Origin: Hybos culiciformis
Taxonomy: Eukaryota; Arthropoda; Insecta; Diptera; Hybotidae
Reading direction: 5' to 3'
DNA: 64,000 nt
Assembly (NCBI GenBank): GCA_964007475.1
Contig: OZ023275.1
Location: 28,773,619 to 28,837,618 of the forward strand
How positions within the stretch are numbered: the stretch's first letter is position 1; each line of letters opens with the position of its first letter. This document shows, one piece after another, positions 39,501 through 53,300 of the stretch. Made by a program: the position numbers and the translations under genes. The notes beneath the pieces are model-generated. The model worked only from the letters and a program-made list of their open reading frames with translations, did not search any database and had not been told where the DNA came from.

Positions 39501-42500
39501 CAATATTGCGGACTTTTTTATGCAGTAAGGTTTTTCTCTTGTTGCACTAATCAACCATCGAAATTTGAAAATTAATTTATATTTGAAATGCATTAACATT
39601 TTTGAATGTTAGAAATGCAAATGGTTTTTTTAATGCGACACTGGTTCTGTATTTGGATTAATCTATATAATTTACACAATATCTTAAAATAAGAAGAAGA
39701 AGAGTAGTCTTTTAATGCACAAAAGTGTTTCAAGCATTGAAAGTGATTGAAGTAAAATATTTGCTTTATCCTCAACAATCTTTTTTTTTTAACTTTCAAA
39801 TAATTTTCACTATATTTTATTTATGCTATTAATATAAAAAAAAAATTCTTTTTTTTAAACTCATTCTCGAAAATTATAGTATAGTTATTATGGTTATGTT
39901 ATGATACACTCTTTTGAAAAGTTCTGGCAGTTAAAAACATGGTAATTAATTTTAAAATATCGATTGAAAAAAAAACTTACAGAAACTACTTAAATGTTTT
40001 TTAATTCAGTTTCATGGGGATTCTTTAATGCAGCACCACTCAACTGATGTGTCGTATGTAATTTACGTTTGTACCTTTCCTTACACTTACAGAATAATAA
40101 TGAGCACCAATGACAATATTAAATTTCTTATGTTTGGAGGAATAAATTTATAAATTTGTGGATACATTGTATGCCCAGCATAATATGCACATATTACTCT
40201 TATATTATCAAGGTACGATAAGTATAGGCATTAAGCACATAATACTATACTATATATATTGTCATGGTCATCGTAATCATTTATTATAAATAACATGTAA
40301 GCAAAGTATAATATAGGGAATAAATAGACTTGAGTTATATGTCTGTTTGTCTGTTAATACCTTTGATTAAACCTTTTCAGATTATGCATAAATTGTAGAA
40401 ATATTTCAGTTGAAAGATACTAATATATATAAATATTTAATTTAATATTGAAATGCGTCCAGAAAAAAATATCAAAAATTAGAAAAATATTTTTTTTAAG
40501 TTGTGAAACCGTAGAGCTTCATAAAGTTTTTGTTCAACATTATTTGAAATTTATTATTCTACCAAGGAATTACCTAAATGTACTTGTCTGGTTATAGTTA
40601 CAAATTCAGTAAATTATGTATGTGTCTGTGTATACATATCTTTACCTATATAATGTAGATACATAACATTAGATTATTTGTTCACTTAAATTAAGTGTTA
40701 GTTGATCTTTTATCAACGTTAAGCCCAAACTTAACTCGAAATTATAAATTCTTACACCTGACGATAACGTAGACGAAATTACGTTCAATATTATAACTTT
40801 TTTATTTTTAACACAGTAAGTGTTTTAAAAATGATAACAAAAATAATGAAGAAGAAAATAGTGTGAAAAAAATCTCTAACGATATATAGTTTTTTATTTT
40901 TTTTATTTTTATTTAACATTTTTTATTTTTATTGTAATAAAAAAACGTATGCACCCTAAAGTGACATAAAAAAATAAAAGAAGCCCATGTCGCTTCAGTC
41001 TCAGCGTGTGTTAAGATTCCAATACTGAAGGAATTTTTCAAATCTGTTCAGTAGTTCTAGATTTTACCTCGAACTGGCAAACCACCTTATTAAAAGTATT
41101 ATAAAATAGGTATATTAATGTTTCATATATTAATGATAATACTTGGAATTTAATATTATATATAGTAGATAATTAACAACAAAACAAGAATTAGTGCCGA
41201 TAAAAATTACTATTTGACTTTAAACATTAATTTAAAATTTTATAGTCAAAAGTAAAATTTTTTTTTTTTATACTTCTTTACGGGAAAAAAAAAAAGTTTT
41301 CAATATACCAGATCACAGATGACAGATTATGAAAACTTGATTTTTCTATTCTATATTGTATACTTCAAAACTAAAACTTTTTTTAACTATAATTAAACTC
41401 ATTGGTAATATTATAGCTTGAATATATTCCATTTCACTATGTAAATACATTAGGACTTTGAATTTATAAATGGTTATATGTATTTCATTTGACTCATTGC
41501 ATCCACCTTAATCCAGATTAGTTTAAGAAATACAAAGCCACTATTATGGTAACAGAAAGTTCTTATGCTACTAAATTATTGGTACTAATTCTTATTTTGT
41601 GTCTAAATTATTGGTTTCAAGTAATTGTTCAATGGTTTTTATGCAAATGTAATGAAAACTTGTAAATTATTCAAATAAATATTGTTCCTTAAATTTGTTT
41701 AAAAAAAATTGTGAAAAAATAGAAAAATTAAATCAAAAGGAGCTAAATATAAAAAAAAATAAAAATACATTTTTTTAACTCTTTAAAAAAAAAATACGGT
41801 CTTGCTATCTTAAAAAGCTGATTGTAAATAAATTTTTAACTTTGAACACACATGAGTATCCAAAATGTTTTAAATTAATGAAAAATTAATGAATTCATGT
41901 GTATACACATATAATGTATACTTATATTCATATTTTCATTTCTTTTAACATTTTAAATCCAAATAAATTTTACATTAGGTATATACATAAATATAAAATA
42001 TTATTTTAATTTCAAATAAAATTTTAATCACGTATCTATATTATCAGTGTGAAATTATCATTTTTACTTAATGTTTGTCACTTTTCTATAATCAACAAGT
42101 AAAATGTTTCCTTTGACTTAGTAAAACAAAATAAAAATAAAAAAAAAATTTTATGTTTTCACTTAAAAAAAAAGTTATTGAAAAAAAAAAAACAAAATAT
42201 TTTTTTAACAAATTATTGTTAATATTAATAATTGAACAAAAACTGAATGCAGCCAGATAAAAACATTACAACAAGAATTTTTATTTATACAAATACAAAA
42301 TATTTAGTTTTGCTTTGTATTTCTGTACTTGCCAGGAATTTATAAATAGAATTTCGCACACAATTTTTTTTTTTATTACTACATATTTATAATACAAATA
42401 TATTCCCAATACATTTTTTTTTTGTTTCTTTAAACTAAAAAGATTTTTATTTTTTTTTTTTTTTTATCAAAGCAAAGAAGTAATTTTGTACAAAAAATAT

Positions 42501-45500
42501 GATCGCGATAAATCTTCCTATAAAAACTTGTATATATTTTAGATACATATTTTATTTTGTACGCAACATACTTATATCGTTGTGTAATACGAGTACTGTT
42601 CAATACGTTAAATATTATTGTTCGTGCTGTGGAAACTTTCTAGTATGCAACGTAAAGATGCTCCTTAAAAACTGTCTTACTTATCGTCTGTGTCGAGAAG
42701 GCATAAAATTAATTAAAAATCGCATAATGAAATATTTAAGAAACTCTAAACTGAAAAATTTTATTAGTAAATATTAATATTAGTAAAAATTTAATACGAA
42801 TATTATAGATAGTTTTTGAATTTACTATTATTTACCAATTTGCTAGAAGGTGACTGAAGAATGCTGACAAATATTCAAACAAATTGGTTTAATTTATAAA
42901 AACAGTGAATTGAGCAAAAAAAAAAAAAAAAAATAAAATCAATTTGTGCCTACCTCCTGCAGGCATTTTGACTTTATAACTTATAAAATTTTACTCTCTC
43001 GATATTAGAAGATTAATCACGTTTCCCATTATATCATTCAATTTACAAATTATGCATGATTCTAGTTTCTGTTTTATAAGGATAATATTAATTTTTTTTC
43101 CCTCGAACAAAACGCGCAAAAGAAATTTTGATTTATTAAAATTGAGACAAAAAAAAAAAAAAATTAATAATAAGTAAGTATACAAGTTGTACTTCCATAA
43201 AAGTTGCATCTTCCAAGTTTTTTTTTTTTGTTTGTTCTTTTCTACCATTGAAAACATTAAACTGTTGTTGTTGTTATGAAGATTGTGTCTAGCAAAAAAA
43301 AAAAAAAAACGAAAAAAAAAAATTATAATGAAGTAAAACAACATGTACTTGTACATATAATAATAATTATTAATAATTACTTTGTTCTTCTGCTCTAATT
43401 AATTTGTATCAAAAATATATGTTGTGTTACGATAAAAACGAAAACATGAATTCTTTTATATTTTTGAGTTAACATGATATTATAGAAAATGAAACAAATA
43501 AAATTTTCATTCATTAATTTTTTTTTTTTTTTTGAAATAATTAAAATATTTATGTTTACGATTAATTCAAAAGTTTTTTGCCTTTTAGAAAGCACTAAAT
43601 GCAATTCCTTGCCTCATTAACTCGTGAATCTCAGAATTTTTTTTAAATTTTATTTTGACACTGTTCAAATCGGTCGTCAAACCAATAAAATTATCAAACT
43701 ACTCCTTTCAAATAAAATGCAGCTGTGGACCAGCATCGCTTAATTTTCATATTTTTTGTTCCATATTTTTAAAGTCTTCTTAATTTTTCTAATTTAAAGG
43801 AACCCTTGATATCATAATTTTTCAGCTTTTAATAACGCATCGTAGAAATTGATAAGGAATGTTACTGGAAAGTCAATGGAATGTAGATAACTTAATTAAG
43901 CAATAGTCTAGTCCGTGATGGAAAATGTTAAAACCATACTTGAATGATAACAAATAAAAATATTTTGCGAAAAAACGATTTGCTAATTCTTTTTGCTTAC
44001 GCCTAGTAAATTTTTATTAAAAAATTGCCCTCGAAAATATTGGCACTTTCTATATTTTAATGCTGGATTTAGTTATACATACTTACTTACCATTATAACT
44101 TTAAAATTAAAAATGTTGCAAACCCTTAACCTAATGTTTTTAAAAATAAAAAAAATCTTAATGAAAAAATTATATCAAAAATAGATAAAATGTTGGCAAT
44201 CTTTCAAATATTTTTATTTTATTTTTTTTTTATTTTGCAAAATAATTCAGAGGATTTAATGTATGATAATTATTTTGGAACAAAAAAAAAAAACAATTAT
44301 TTAAGTTTCATTTAAAGCCTTTATAGTCAACAGAGGTCATTGTGTTTCTTTCTTTTTTTTTGTTTTGTGTAAGATTTGTTAATTTCGAGTCAAAAAAAAA
44401 AAAAATTCATTCACATCTGTTTTCATATTTTAGAATAAAAAATGATAGCAAGCATAAATTTTATTCATTTTCCACAATTGCGATTTCAGTCGGAGAACAT
44501 ATTTAATACTCTGCGTAAACATTTTTAAGTTTAAAGTTGTATCGTTCGAATGTAATGATAAAAACAATCGTCGTTAAATTAACCGTATATAACAAAACCA
44601 AAGGGATTGGTTTATTTTCATATTTTGTAAATGATGTTAAAATTAGAAGACTTCAGAATTAAGTTCATAAAGAAAATAATTAAATTTACCACCTTATAAA
44701 ATTTAATTTTGAAAGATTTAATAAAAGTGTTTTTATTCTTTAGTGTACATATGACTTCCCACTTTTCAGTTGGGTTCGAAATATTGTATTGCTAAATTCT
44801 GCATGGCAAAATTCTGTGAAGCAATTTCTGTATTGAAAAACTTGATGGGATGCCTCAACGCCCAATGTTATTTTCAAAACTATAATTAATGCCAATTGAC
44901 GTAATTTCACTTTCTAATGCAAAGCTAAAAGTTCTTAAAGTCGAGCGAAGGTTGTTATTTTAAAGAAAATCATAATGTGACATAGAGTCTTATCGGGCTA
45001 TGTACTATTTGCCAAACTACAATATATAAATCCAATATAAAAACCCAATATTTCCATTTCGAACACGCTTAAAATTTATTATGTATTAAAAAATTTAAAT
45101 CGTCATAAAGAATTTTCCTATAGAGAATTTATATCGAATTACGGATCTCATCTAACCCCACTATGATCGATTTTCCAAAAAAAAGCGATATGTATGGACC
45201 AACTTAACATGGTTTGTGAATAATAAACAATGTTACGCATGCGTAATATTTATTATTGCATGAAATATGAAATTTATATAAATATTAAATAAATTAAATA
45301 AATTCTCAAAACTCTCATACAGTTTCGAACTAACATCAACCAACATAATTTATGCTTCATGCTTCATGCAATCGCATTATACGCATGATTAAAAAAAAAG
45401 AGAAAAATATCGAAAATAATCTCCTAAAAAGAGAATATTTTGAAAGTAAAACAAGTGTTTGCAGAAATAAAATAATGAAGGAATAATTCGAATTCAGTTT

Positions 45501-47307
45501 TTGTTACCCCTTTAGAAATACAATTAATATGAAGAAATCATTGAACTTGATACTACTGATTATTATCAATTGAATTATACGTATATAAATTAGATTTATT
45601 TTGAGTACAATGCAAGGCAATTAGATATCTACTATACCAATTTATATAATAATTTTTTATTATCAAATAATCAAATAAAAATGGCTAATTTTCTTCGATA
45701 ATCTTATACATAATAAAATTTTACTATATGGGCTCAATAGATTTGTGATATACATCTTGTATTAGTTAATTAGAACAACATCAATTGCTCATTGTTTTGT
45801 TTACAAGAAATTAAATATCTCAAATAATCTATAAGTTATTAACAATTAAAAATATGATGAACTCCTAGTAAATAATCATAATAGCAATATTCTTTATCAC
45901 TTATGATGATATTTGCAAATTACTAGATAGCTTATTTCAGAATAATATATTTCTTATATTAATGTTGCACAAACAAGAATTCTGATAAATATATATAGTT
46001 TTATGAGTATGAAAATTATAATGTAAAGAAGCTTATCTTATTTCTTCTATACTTATGATGTTGAACTAAATTTTGTATTTATATTTGTCAGACATTGTAT
46101 ATTATTGAAATTATAAAACTAAAAAACAAAGTTTTTGAACAGCTAACAGCTTAAATAAATCCAACTCAAAATTAATAATAAGTTGGAAAGGTTAAAAACC
46201 TTAAGCTCGATGTTTGTTTACCTACAAAAAAAAAATTTAATGATTACTGACTTGATGGAATAAAATAAATAAATAAAATTATATACCTGTATGTATATGC
46301 ACAACATATGTATTTGTTTACATTATGTAACTATATTTAAAAATGCTATTTCATATTTATCATATCTATAAAGTTAAATAATGTAAATAAAGTAGCTGTG
46401 AAAGATGTACATGATACTTTTTTTTTTAATTTTGAAAAAAAATTTTCTCTTTATTGAAAAAAAAATGAGAAATTTAAACTCGAAACAAAATATATTTTAT
46501 TTATATTCTTTGCATTTATGCTATGTGTATCTGTAAGATATACAGAAAGTCTACATATTGAATTTAAACGGCTGAAAACAAATATGACAAACATTTACAG
46601 AATTGCCATTGAGGAAAGAAAGAAAAAAAATCTCCTCTTTGAATTTAGTTAATCTCTCGCTTTAACAAATGAAACAGTGTTCGCGGTGTAAAAGTTTTTC
46701 ATTTTGATTTTTTGTTTTATTTTATTTTTTTTTTTCAAGGATCACAAAAAGAAAAAAAATTAAGATAGAAATTAACAATTTAAAGAAAAAAAAAATACAT
46801 ATAGGTATATTAATAATTTTATTTAAAATCGAAAAATTTACGAAAATTAAAAAAATTGTAATAAAAATTTTCGTTATGTTAAATCATTAAAAAAAAAAAA
46901 TATATATAAGTTTAATAAGTGAAAAATAATTTATTTTATTGATTTAATTTTATGTTTATTTCTATTTCAATTAAAAGTGAATTTTGTGGTTAAAATTCTT
47001 TAAATAAAAAAAATATATTTTTATAATAAAGTATAAAAATAAATGCATATATAAGTTTAAGAATATACGTACCTAGTCCAAAATGTAAAATTGAAAATTA
47101 TTATTATTATATTCATTTTTTTTTTTGCATATATTTGACATGCTTTCAAGCGAAAAAATTTGTACTATAATAATTAAAAAATAAAAAATAATGTACGTAG
47201 TTTCATAATTTAATATTTTATTTTTAAATAAAAAAAAAATATATATATACCTACAACTACATATATAATTATAAATATAGAGTACTAAAATTTAATTAAA
47301 ATTCAAA
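36557..47307. other. AT-rich region without recognisable genes, upstream of the plus-strand gene
   Basis: Nearly 11 kb with no supported gene. The frames at 42499-42777, 42991-43356 and 43993-44184 are Phe/Lys/Ile-rich noise. GTCTGTTTGTCTGTTAATAC near 40341 may be another member of the dispersed GTCTGT-rich repeat. The promoter and 5'UTR of the gene starting at 47308 should lie at the right end, but no clear core promoter could be picked out of the AT background. Confidence 0.3.
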
Positions 47308-50300
47308 ATGAATTTAAAAAATAATGAATTAATGGGGTTAATAACATTATTTCTGTCATTTGTTGAATACATGAATGCAGCAGCAACAACAACAACAACA
47401 ACAACAACAAAGAAACCAATCGAATTTCGAATTCAGCAATGTAAACAAGGATGCTTAGAGAAGGTATACTTAGGAAAAAAAAATGTTAAAATGCAATTTA
47501 ATTAAAAATTTTATTTGAATTTTCATTTTTACTTAAATAATTTTGGAAAAAAAAATGTTCAAATTTTATAAGTTATTTAACAATACATCGCGGTTAAGAG
47601 CACAAATCTAAGTCTTTAAACGTTTTGCAGTTTCAGATGATGCACTCCAAGCATTGCAATTCTTTTTTAAATGTTCAATTAATAGGAAATAAACTAACCA
47701 TCGAATAGTCGGTTTATGTAGGAATGGAAAAATCTACAATTTTGTTTCAAAAATATTTTTTTTTCCTATTTCTTCTATTGCATAAAGCCTTTGTGACTTT
47801 TGTGCTTTTTACTATCCATTAGATATAAACTTTTACAAAAAATAATATCTTCTAAATCTAAGTATATAATTTTTTACTATGACTGAAACAAAAATTCAAA
47901 TTTTAATTGAACGAAATTTAAAAAATATTATTTTTCGTATATCTTTATACATTATACACAAAATGGTTTTTTTTTTATAATAAAATATCCGCCATGTAAT
48001 CTTCATATATTTAATTCAGGTATGTATTTGCCGTCGGAAAATTTTGTTTTTTATTAAAAGAATTCATTTCTTTTATGCAGTTAAATGAGAAAAATTTTGT
48101 TAAAGGAAATAAAGCAGTGCATTTGAATTTCAGATGTAAAGGCCGGTATTCAACTGAAGATAAAGTACAAGATAAATTTTATCTTGAAAAGAAACATTAT
48201 TGAGTGAGATAAAAATTGACACTAAATATATTTTGATAAAAACTACCTAAAGAATTTTATTTTTAATTTATTTACCTCCCAACCTTCATCCATTTTATTT
48301 AATTAATTTTACCAATATTATTTTATTAAATTAAACTATTATTTTAATTTTAAATTATTTATCAATTTCAGTTTATAAATTATTTTAGTTTTCTGATTTT
48401 TGTTTGTTTTCTTCAAACAACAAACGTCAAATTCTTTTTACACGACCTAATGTCAAAATTTATCTTGAAAAGAATGTTCAAAACATTCTTTGCAAGATAA
48501 ATTTTTGAAATAAAATTTATTTGAGTGAAAAAATTTTCATACAATTTTTACTCAGATAAATTTCCATTTATCTTCAGTTGGGAACCGATAAATTAAATTC
48601 ACTCAACTAAAATTTATCTCAGATAAAATTTTATATGAAAAAGTTGATTTTATCTCCAGTTGAATACCGGCCTTAAAGGTGAATTTTTGTTTTTTGAAAT
48701 TAATACTTTTTGGTGCAAAAATTGTAAAAATAAATAGTAACTCGCTACATTTGTCTGATTCCAGACATAAAAATCAGGGTTTTTTTTCGACAATGTTTTT
48801 AGAGAAATGTCTATTGGATGTAATCATAGAATCTTAATTTTTGACAAACCTTTCTCCACAACCATTTTCTTTAAAATAAAATGTTTGTGAAATTCTTATG
48901 AATTAAGTAATTTTTTTGTAAAAATTTCAAAACTGAGAAAAAAAAAAATAACGTATGCAATCAATAATTTTGTAAATCTATAAAATAGCACAAAGTGTTC
49001 AAAACTAACTGAAAATCATAGTTTTTTTTTTTGAACATAAATAAATATTCACAAATTCAAAACTTTATACTTATGCAAATACACATTAAATTTCAATTAG
49101 TAAAATAATTTAAATGAGATAAAAAAAAGAATGCAGGTTTTTAAATGTGAAAAAAAAGATCAAAACAATCATGCAGAAGCACATGGCATCATCATTATTT
49201 ATGTATATGCATTTTGTATGTAGTAATTATAAAGTATTTGTTTTTGCATATTTAAATATAATGGCTGTTACTATCCCACTGGTACTGTATTTCTAATAAC
49301 TGATGAGATTTTTTTTTGATAATGAACTACATATATGATTGATATAGATATATGTAAATTAATAAGAGATGATAAAAATTCCCCTTTTTTTCTTTTTGAA
49401 ATTGTGAAGAATTTAAATTTCCTTTGGCTTTATTTAAATTTCGGAAATTGGAAAATATAAAAATTACATAAGAGTTCGAAGTTGGAACAACTATTATTAA
49501 TTTATAATCATATGCAGGTACAAATACATTCACATATTCAATGTATAAATTTCAATTGCGTAAATAGTTTAGTTCAACTATTCGTACTTGCTATAATCTT
49601 TCAGAGAACGGATATTGGAGTTAACAATTTGAAACTAATATAAAAAATTATTGAAATTTATGCCAAATAAAATGATAAAATGATCATACGGGTTAATATC
49701 AATTATTTTATACAAATTAATGAAAGTTTTAATAAACCATCACTAGAAACTGAGTAAATATTTTCGGTGCCGGCATGCTGTCAAAAGCGTAGCGATGCTT
49801 TCAGAACCAGTAGTTTACTATAAAAAAGGGCAAAAAAGGGAACTGGTTGCTCGGTGACGATAACTAATCCGCCGGGTAGGACAGAACAATAGTCGATAAA
49901 TTCTATGTGCAAAATGGATTAAAACTCCTCGTTCATTTTTCACAAAACTCATAACAAACATGTGATAAATTTTGGGACTTACAATATGAACATCTTTTTG
50001 GAAGAAAATTATATAATTTCCAAAAAAAAGTGTGAGTACTGTGCCTATGTTATAAACCTACTAAACTTGTATCTAATTGTTATATGCTCCAAATATTTAT
50101 ACATATGTATCTATTCGNNNNNNNNNNNNNNNNNNNNNNNNNNNNNNNNNNNNNNNNNNNNNNNNNNNNNNNNNNNNNNNNNNNNNNNNNNNNNNNNNNN
50201 NNNNNNNNNNNNNNNNNNNNNNNNNNNNNNNNNNNNNNNNNNNNNNNNNNNNNNNNNNNNNNNNNNNNNNNNNNNNNNNNNNNNNNNNNNNNNNNNNNNN

Positions 50301-53300
50301 NNNNNNNNNNNNNNNNNATTGAGATTGCAGAGATATAAGGGCCTTGTACATCTAACACAATCAGTGTTGTCTTACAATTTTATTTATTGTTGATGAAAAA
50401 GTATTATTAGCGCGTTTTCCATTTAAACAATGTACTATATTTTAATTTTGTGTCCGTCAGTCTGTCCGTATATCCCACACTATGAAATTGCTTAGCGGAT
50501 TTCAATTGTTAAAATGCCAAAATATGAGACATCTTTGTAAATGAGCTAAAGAGTGAGATTCACTGATTACGGGTTTGCGAATTAGAAGCTCTCAACCAAT
50601 TAAGGGTCTAAACAATTTCCATATAAAATTTATTGAAATTTTAAATTTAAAAAAAAATTAAATTGATTTTGATGAAAATTAGTATCGGTGTAGAAACATG
50701 TCATGCTAGACGTAACTAAAAAAATAGTTCTGTACTATGTGTTCAATTGTTTCGGCTGCGAAGTGAACATGAATATGGATTGAAGGAAAGACGGTTTCGA
50801 TGTTAATTAGTATATGGATAGAGTTGGAGATCTCGGCTGTTAAAAAAGTTATTCGAAAACATTTTAAATCGAAAACGGGCCATATATTTCATTTATAATA
50901 GACTGTCCTGTATTTTTTTAAAATAATATTTCAAGTCACAAGTAATTTTTTTATTGTTTGTCGTTTTAATTGATTGTAAAAACGAGTCCATAAATGTTAT
51001 TTGTCCAATTTTTGTAATTCATAATAATTTGCAATTTGGATACAATGAATGATTTGAGTCAATTGCAGTAGAGACTTGGTAAAATAATTAATAGAACTGC
51101 ATATAAAAAAGAGTCTGTGGAGAAAAAATCGGGTTGCCCAAACTGCAATAAGTCTTAATAAGTCTTAAATAACTGCATAGGGAAATTACGCGACAAATTT
51201 TCTTATAAGAATTTCGGTGCGAATATTTAACATCGAGGACAACTTAAATATAGTCAGTTTTTTCATTTTTAAAGCAATGTGGCCATAAAAAATACTGAAA
51301 ATGTGAATGGGCAAAGAAAAAGAAATGAAATGAAAGAATTTGATTATAAAGAAATGAATAATTCGTTTAGGTAATTAACCGAAATTTTTACTTCCGTCGT
51401 CGTCGTTAATTTAAATGACATGAATTGGGAATATGAGTAATATGACAGTATAGCAATGAAATTCTATTTAATTTTACTTCAACATATCGTTTTTTATTAA
51501 AACTTCATCAGGTCTCAAAATATTAGAGCGATATTTTCCCAAGTCATCACAGATTATTTCAAAATTTTATAGACGTCAAACATATTAAGTATATATGTAT
51601 ATGCATAATTTATTCTTATATATGAAAATGTATATTATTACTCTTTTTTTTAGGGTTTTTTGTTGCTAAGCAAATAATTAGATATTTGAAATTAAAATTT
51701 TCATACTTCAAAAATTATATTAACTTAAAATAAAAATATTCGTTCCGCACATAATATAAGTATTATGTCTTTTTCCTCATATGAAGTTATTTTCTTTCAA
51801 ACTTAGAGATTTTAACTTCGTGACTGCTTGTATACTTCCGCCTTTTTAACAAACAACATTTTACACTAAAAAAGTTATTTTTTTATAACTTAATAAACGT
51901 TGTATTACCAATTTTCATCCTACTTTTAACCGCATTATATGTACATATATGAACGTCAATGCATACAAACATGTACGTTGTTTGTCTCAATTATTATTAT
52001 AAATGAGGAATCATTTCGTATCTATAGCAAGCAGCGCCCATAGAAATTTCACCCAAAATATTTACTATAATTTAAACGGAGCTGTCATTGTATTGATTCA
52101 CGAAATGACGATTAAATCATCAATGTTATTGGATTGACATCATATCTGGTAATAAGCACGATTCCTGTTTGTTATAATTGAAATTATTAAATTTAAATTG
52201 TTTAATTAATATTGTTACCTCCACGTAAATCTTTGATCATCAGCTGTTTTAACATTTATTCTGTTAGTATGTTAACGTATCTATATGTATTGTGTATAAT
52301 ATTATTACATTGTGTAATCCGTTTTAGATACATAAATTATGTAGATATGTTATTTATTTTGATGTCCACAATTGTATTCTTAAAAAATTAGGAAAACTAA
52401 AAAAAAACATTACAATCACGAAAATCTAGCTAACGCTATGATTTTATAACACAAAAATATCAACAGTTTTGCTCTCAAACCTTCCATTCCATCACGATTG
52501 TCATTCATTATAATTAATTGATTTTTTTAAGTTATTCCTATACTATAATAAAAATTAAACTGGTTTGCTTCTTATATCAATAAAAATTAAAAAATTTCAA
52601 TTTTCAAACTCCGAAAATTCGTAGGTAAAATCTTTCTCCTGTTAGATATTTGAAAAAATAATCATTATACTACACCTCAATAAAAATTTGAGTCTGATTC
52701 TTTTATTTTTTAAATATGTTATAAGTTCTTGTTATGAATACAACTCATCTTTGGTTTTCGACGGAATTATAAAAACTATATTATTGAAGTATTCTAATGC
52801 TAGACGAGCTTCGTATTGACGACTAAGTTGAAATTTGAATTAGAATTCGTTTTTGACGATTTAAAACGGCTTATGCATCAAATTTGAAAATAATAAATCA
52901 TGAAAATTCCTCGAAGTGCCGTTTATAAATGTTTTAGTTAGTCCAAGTTTTGGAAGGGATGTCTAGAAGTACAAAATGAACAATTATTGGGAACATTTTG
53001 TGAAAACTTGTATACTTCTATATATTTCTTTGTACCTTCAATTGTCAATGACTTGCACAAATAATGAAATAATGAGTGATCTTCTAGTTCCTGATAATTT
53101 TGGAAATGAAATGGTTGAACTCGTTTGTGTGCACTTTTAGATGTATGAAAAGCACTTTTAGATGTCCAAATTTCCACTTATTTTTACGCAAATATTTTAA
53201 GGTGCCAACAAGGTATAATCCACCTTGATTATTTGTTTTATTTTTCCTTACTTAATTTCTGTTTTTCACATATTTTAATAAACTCATTTTTAATTTTATT

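Noticed and set aside
40682..40700. CACTTAAATTAAGTG resembling the SINE body
   Set aside because: Only about 15 bases match and no tRNA-like head is nearby, so chance in AT-rich DNA is likely.
42945..42985. Minus-strand ATG (CAAAATGCCTGCAGG) followed by GTAGGC as a first coding exon of the FN3 gene
   Set aside because: Only 13 coding bases and a weak donor. It encodes no signal peptide and nothing links it to the exon at 7187.
50077..50393. Open frames across the N gap
   Set aside because: They consist almost entirely of unknown residues created by the 200-N placeholder.
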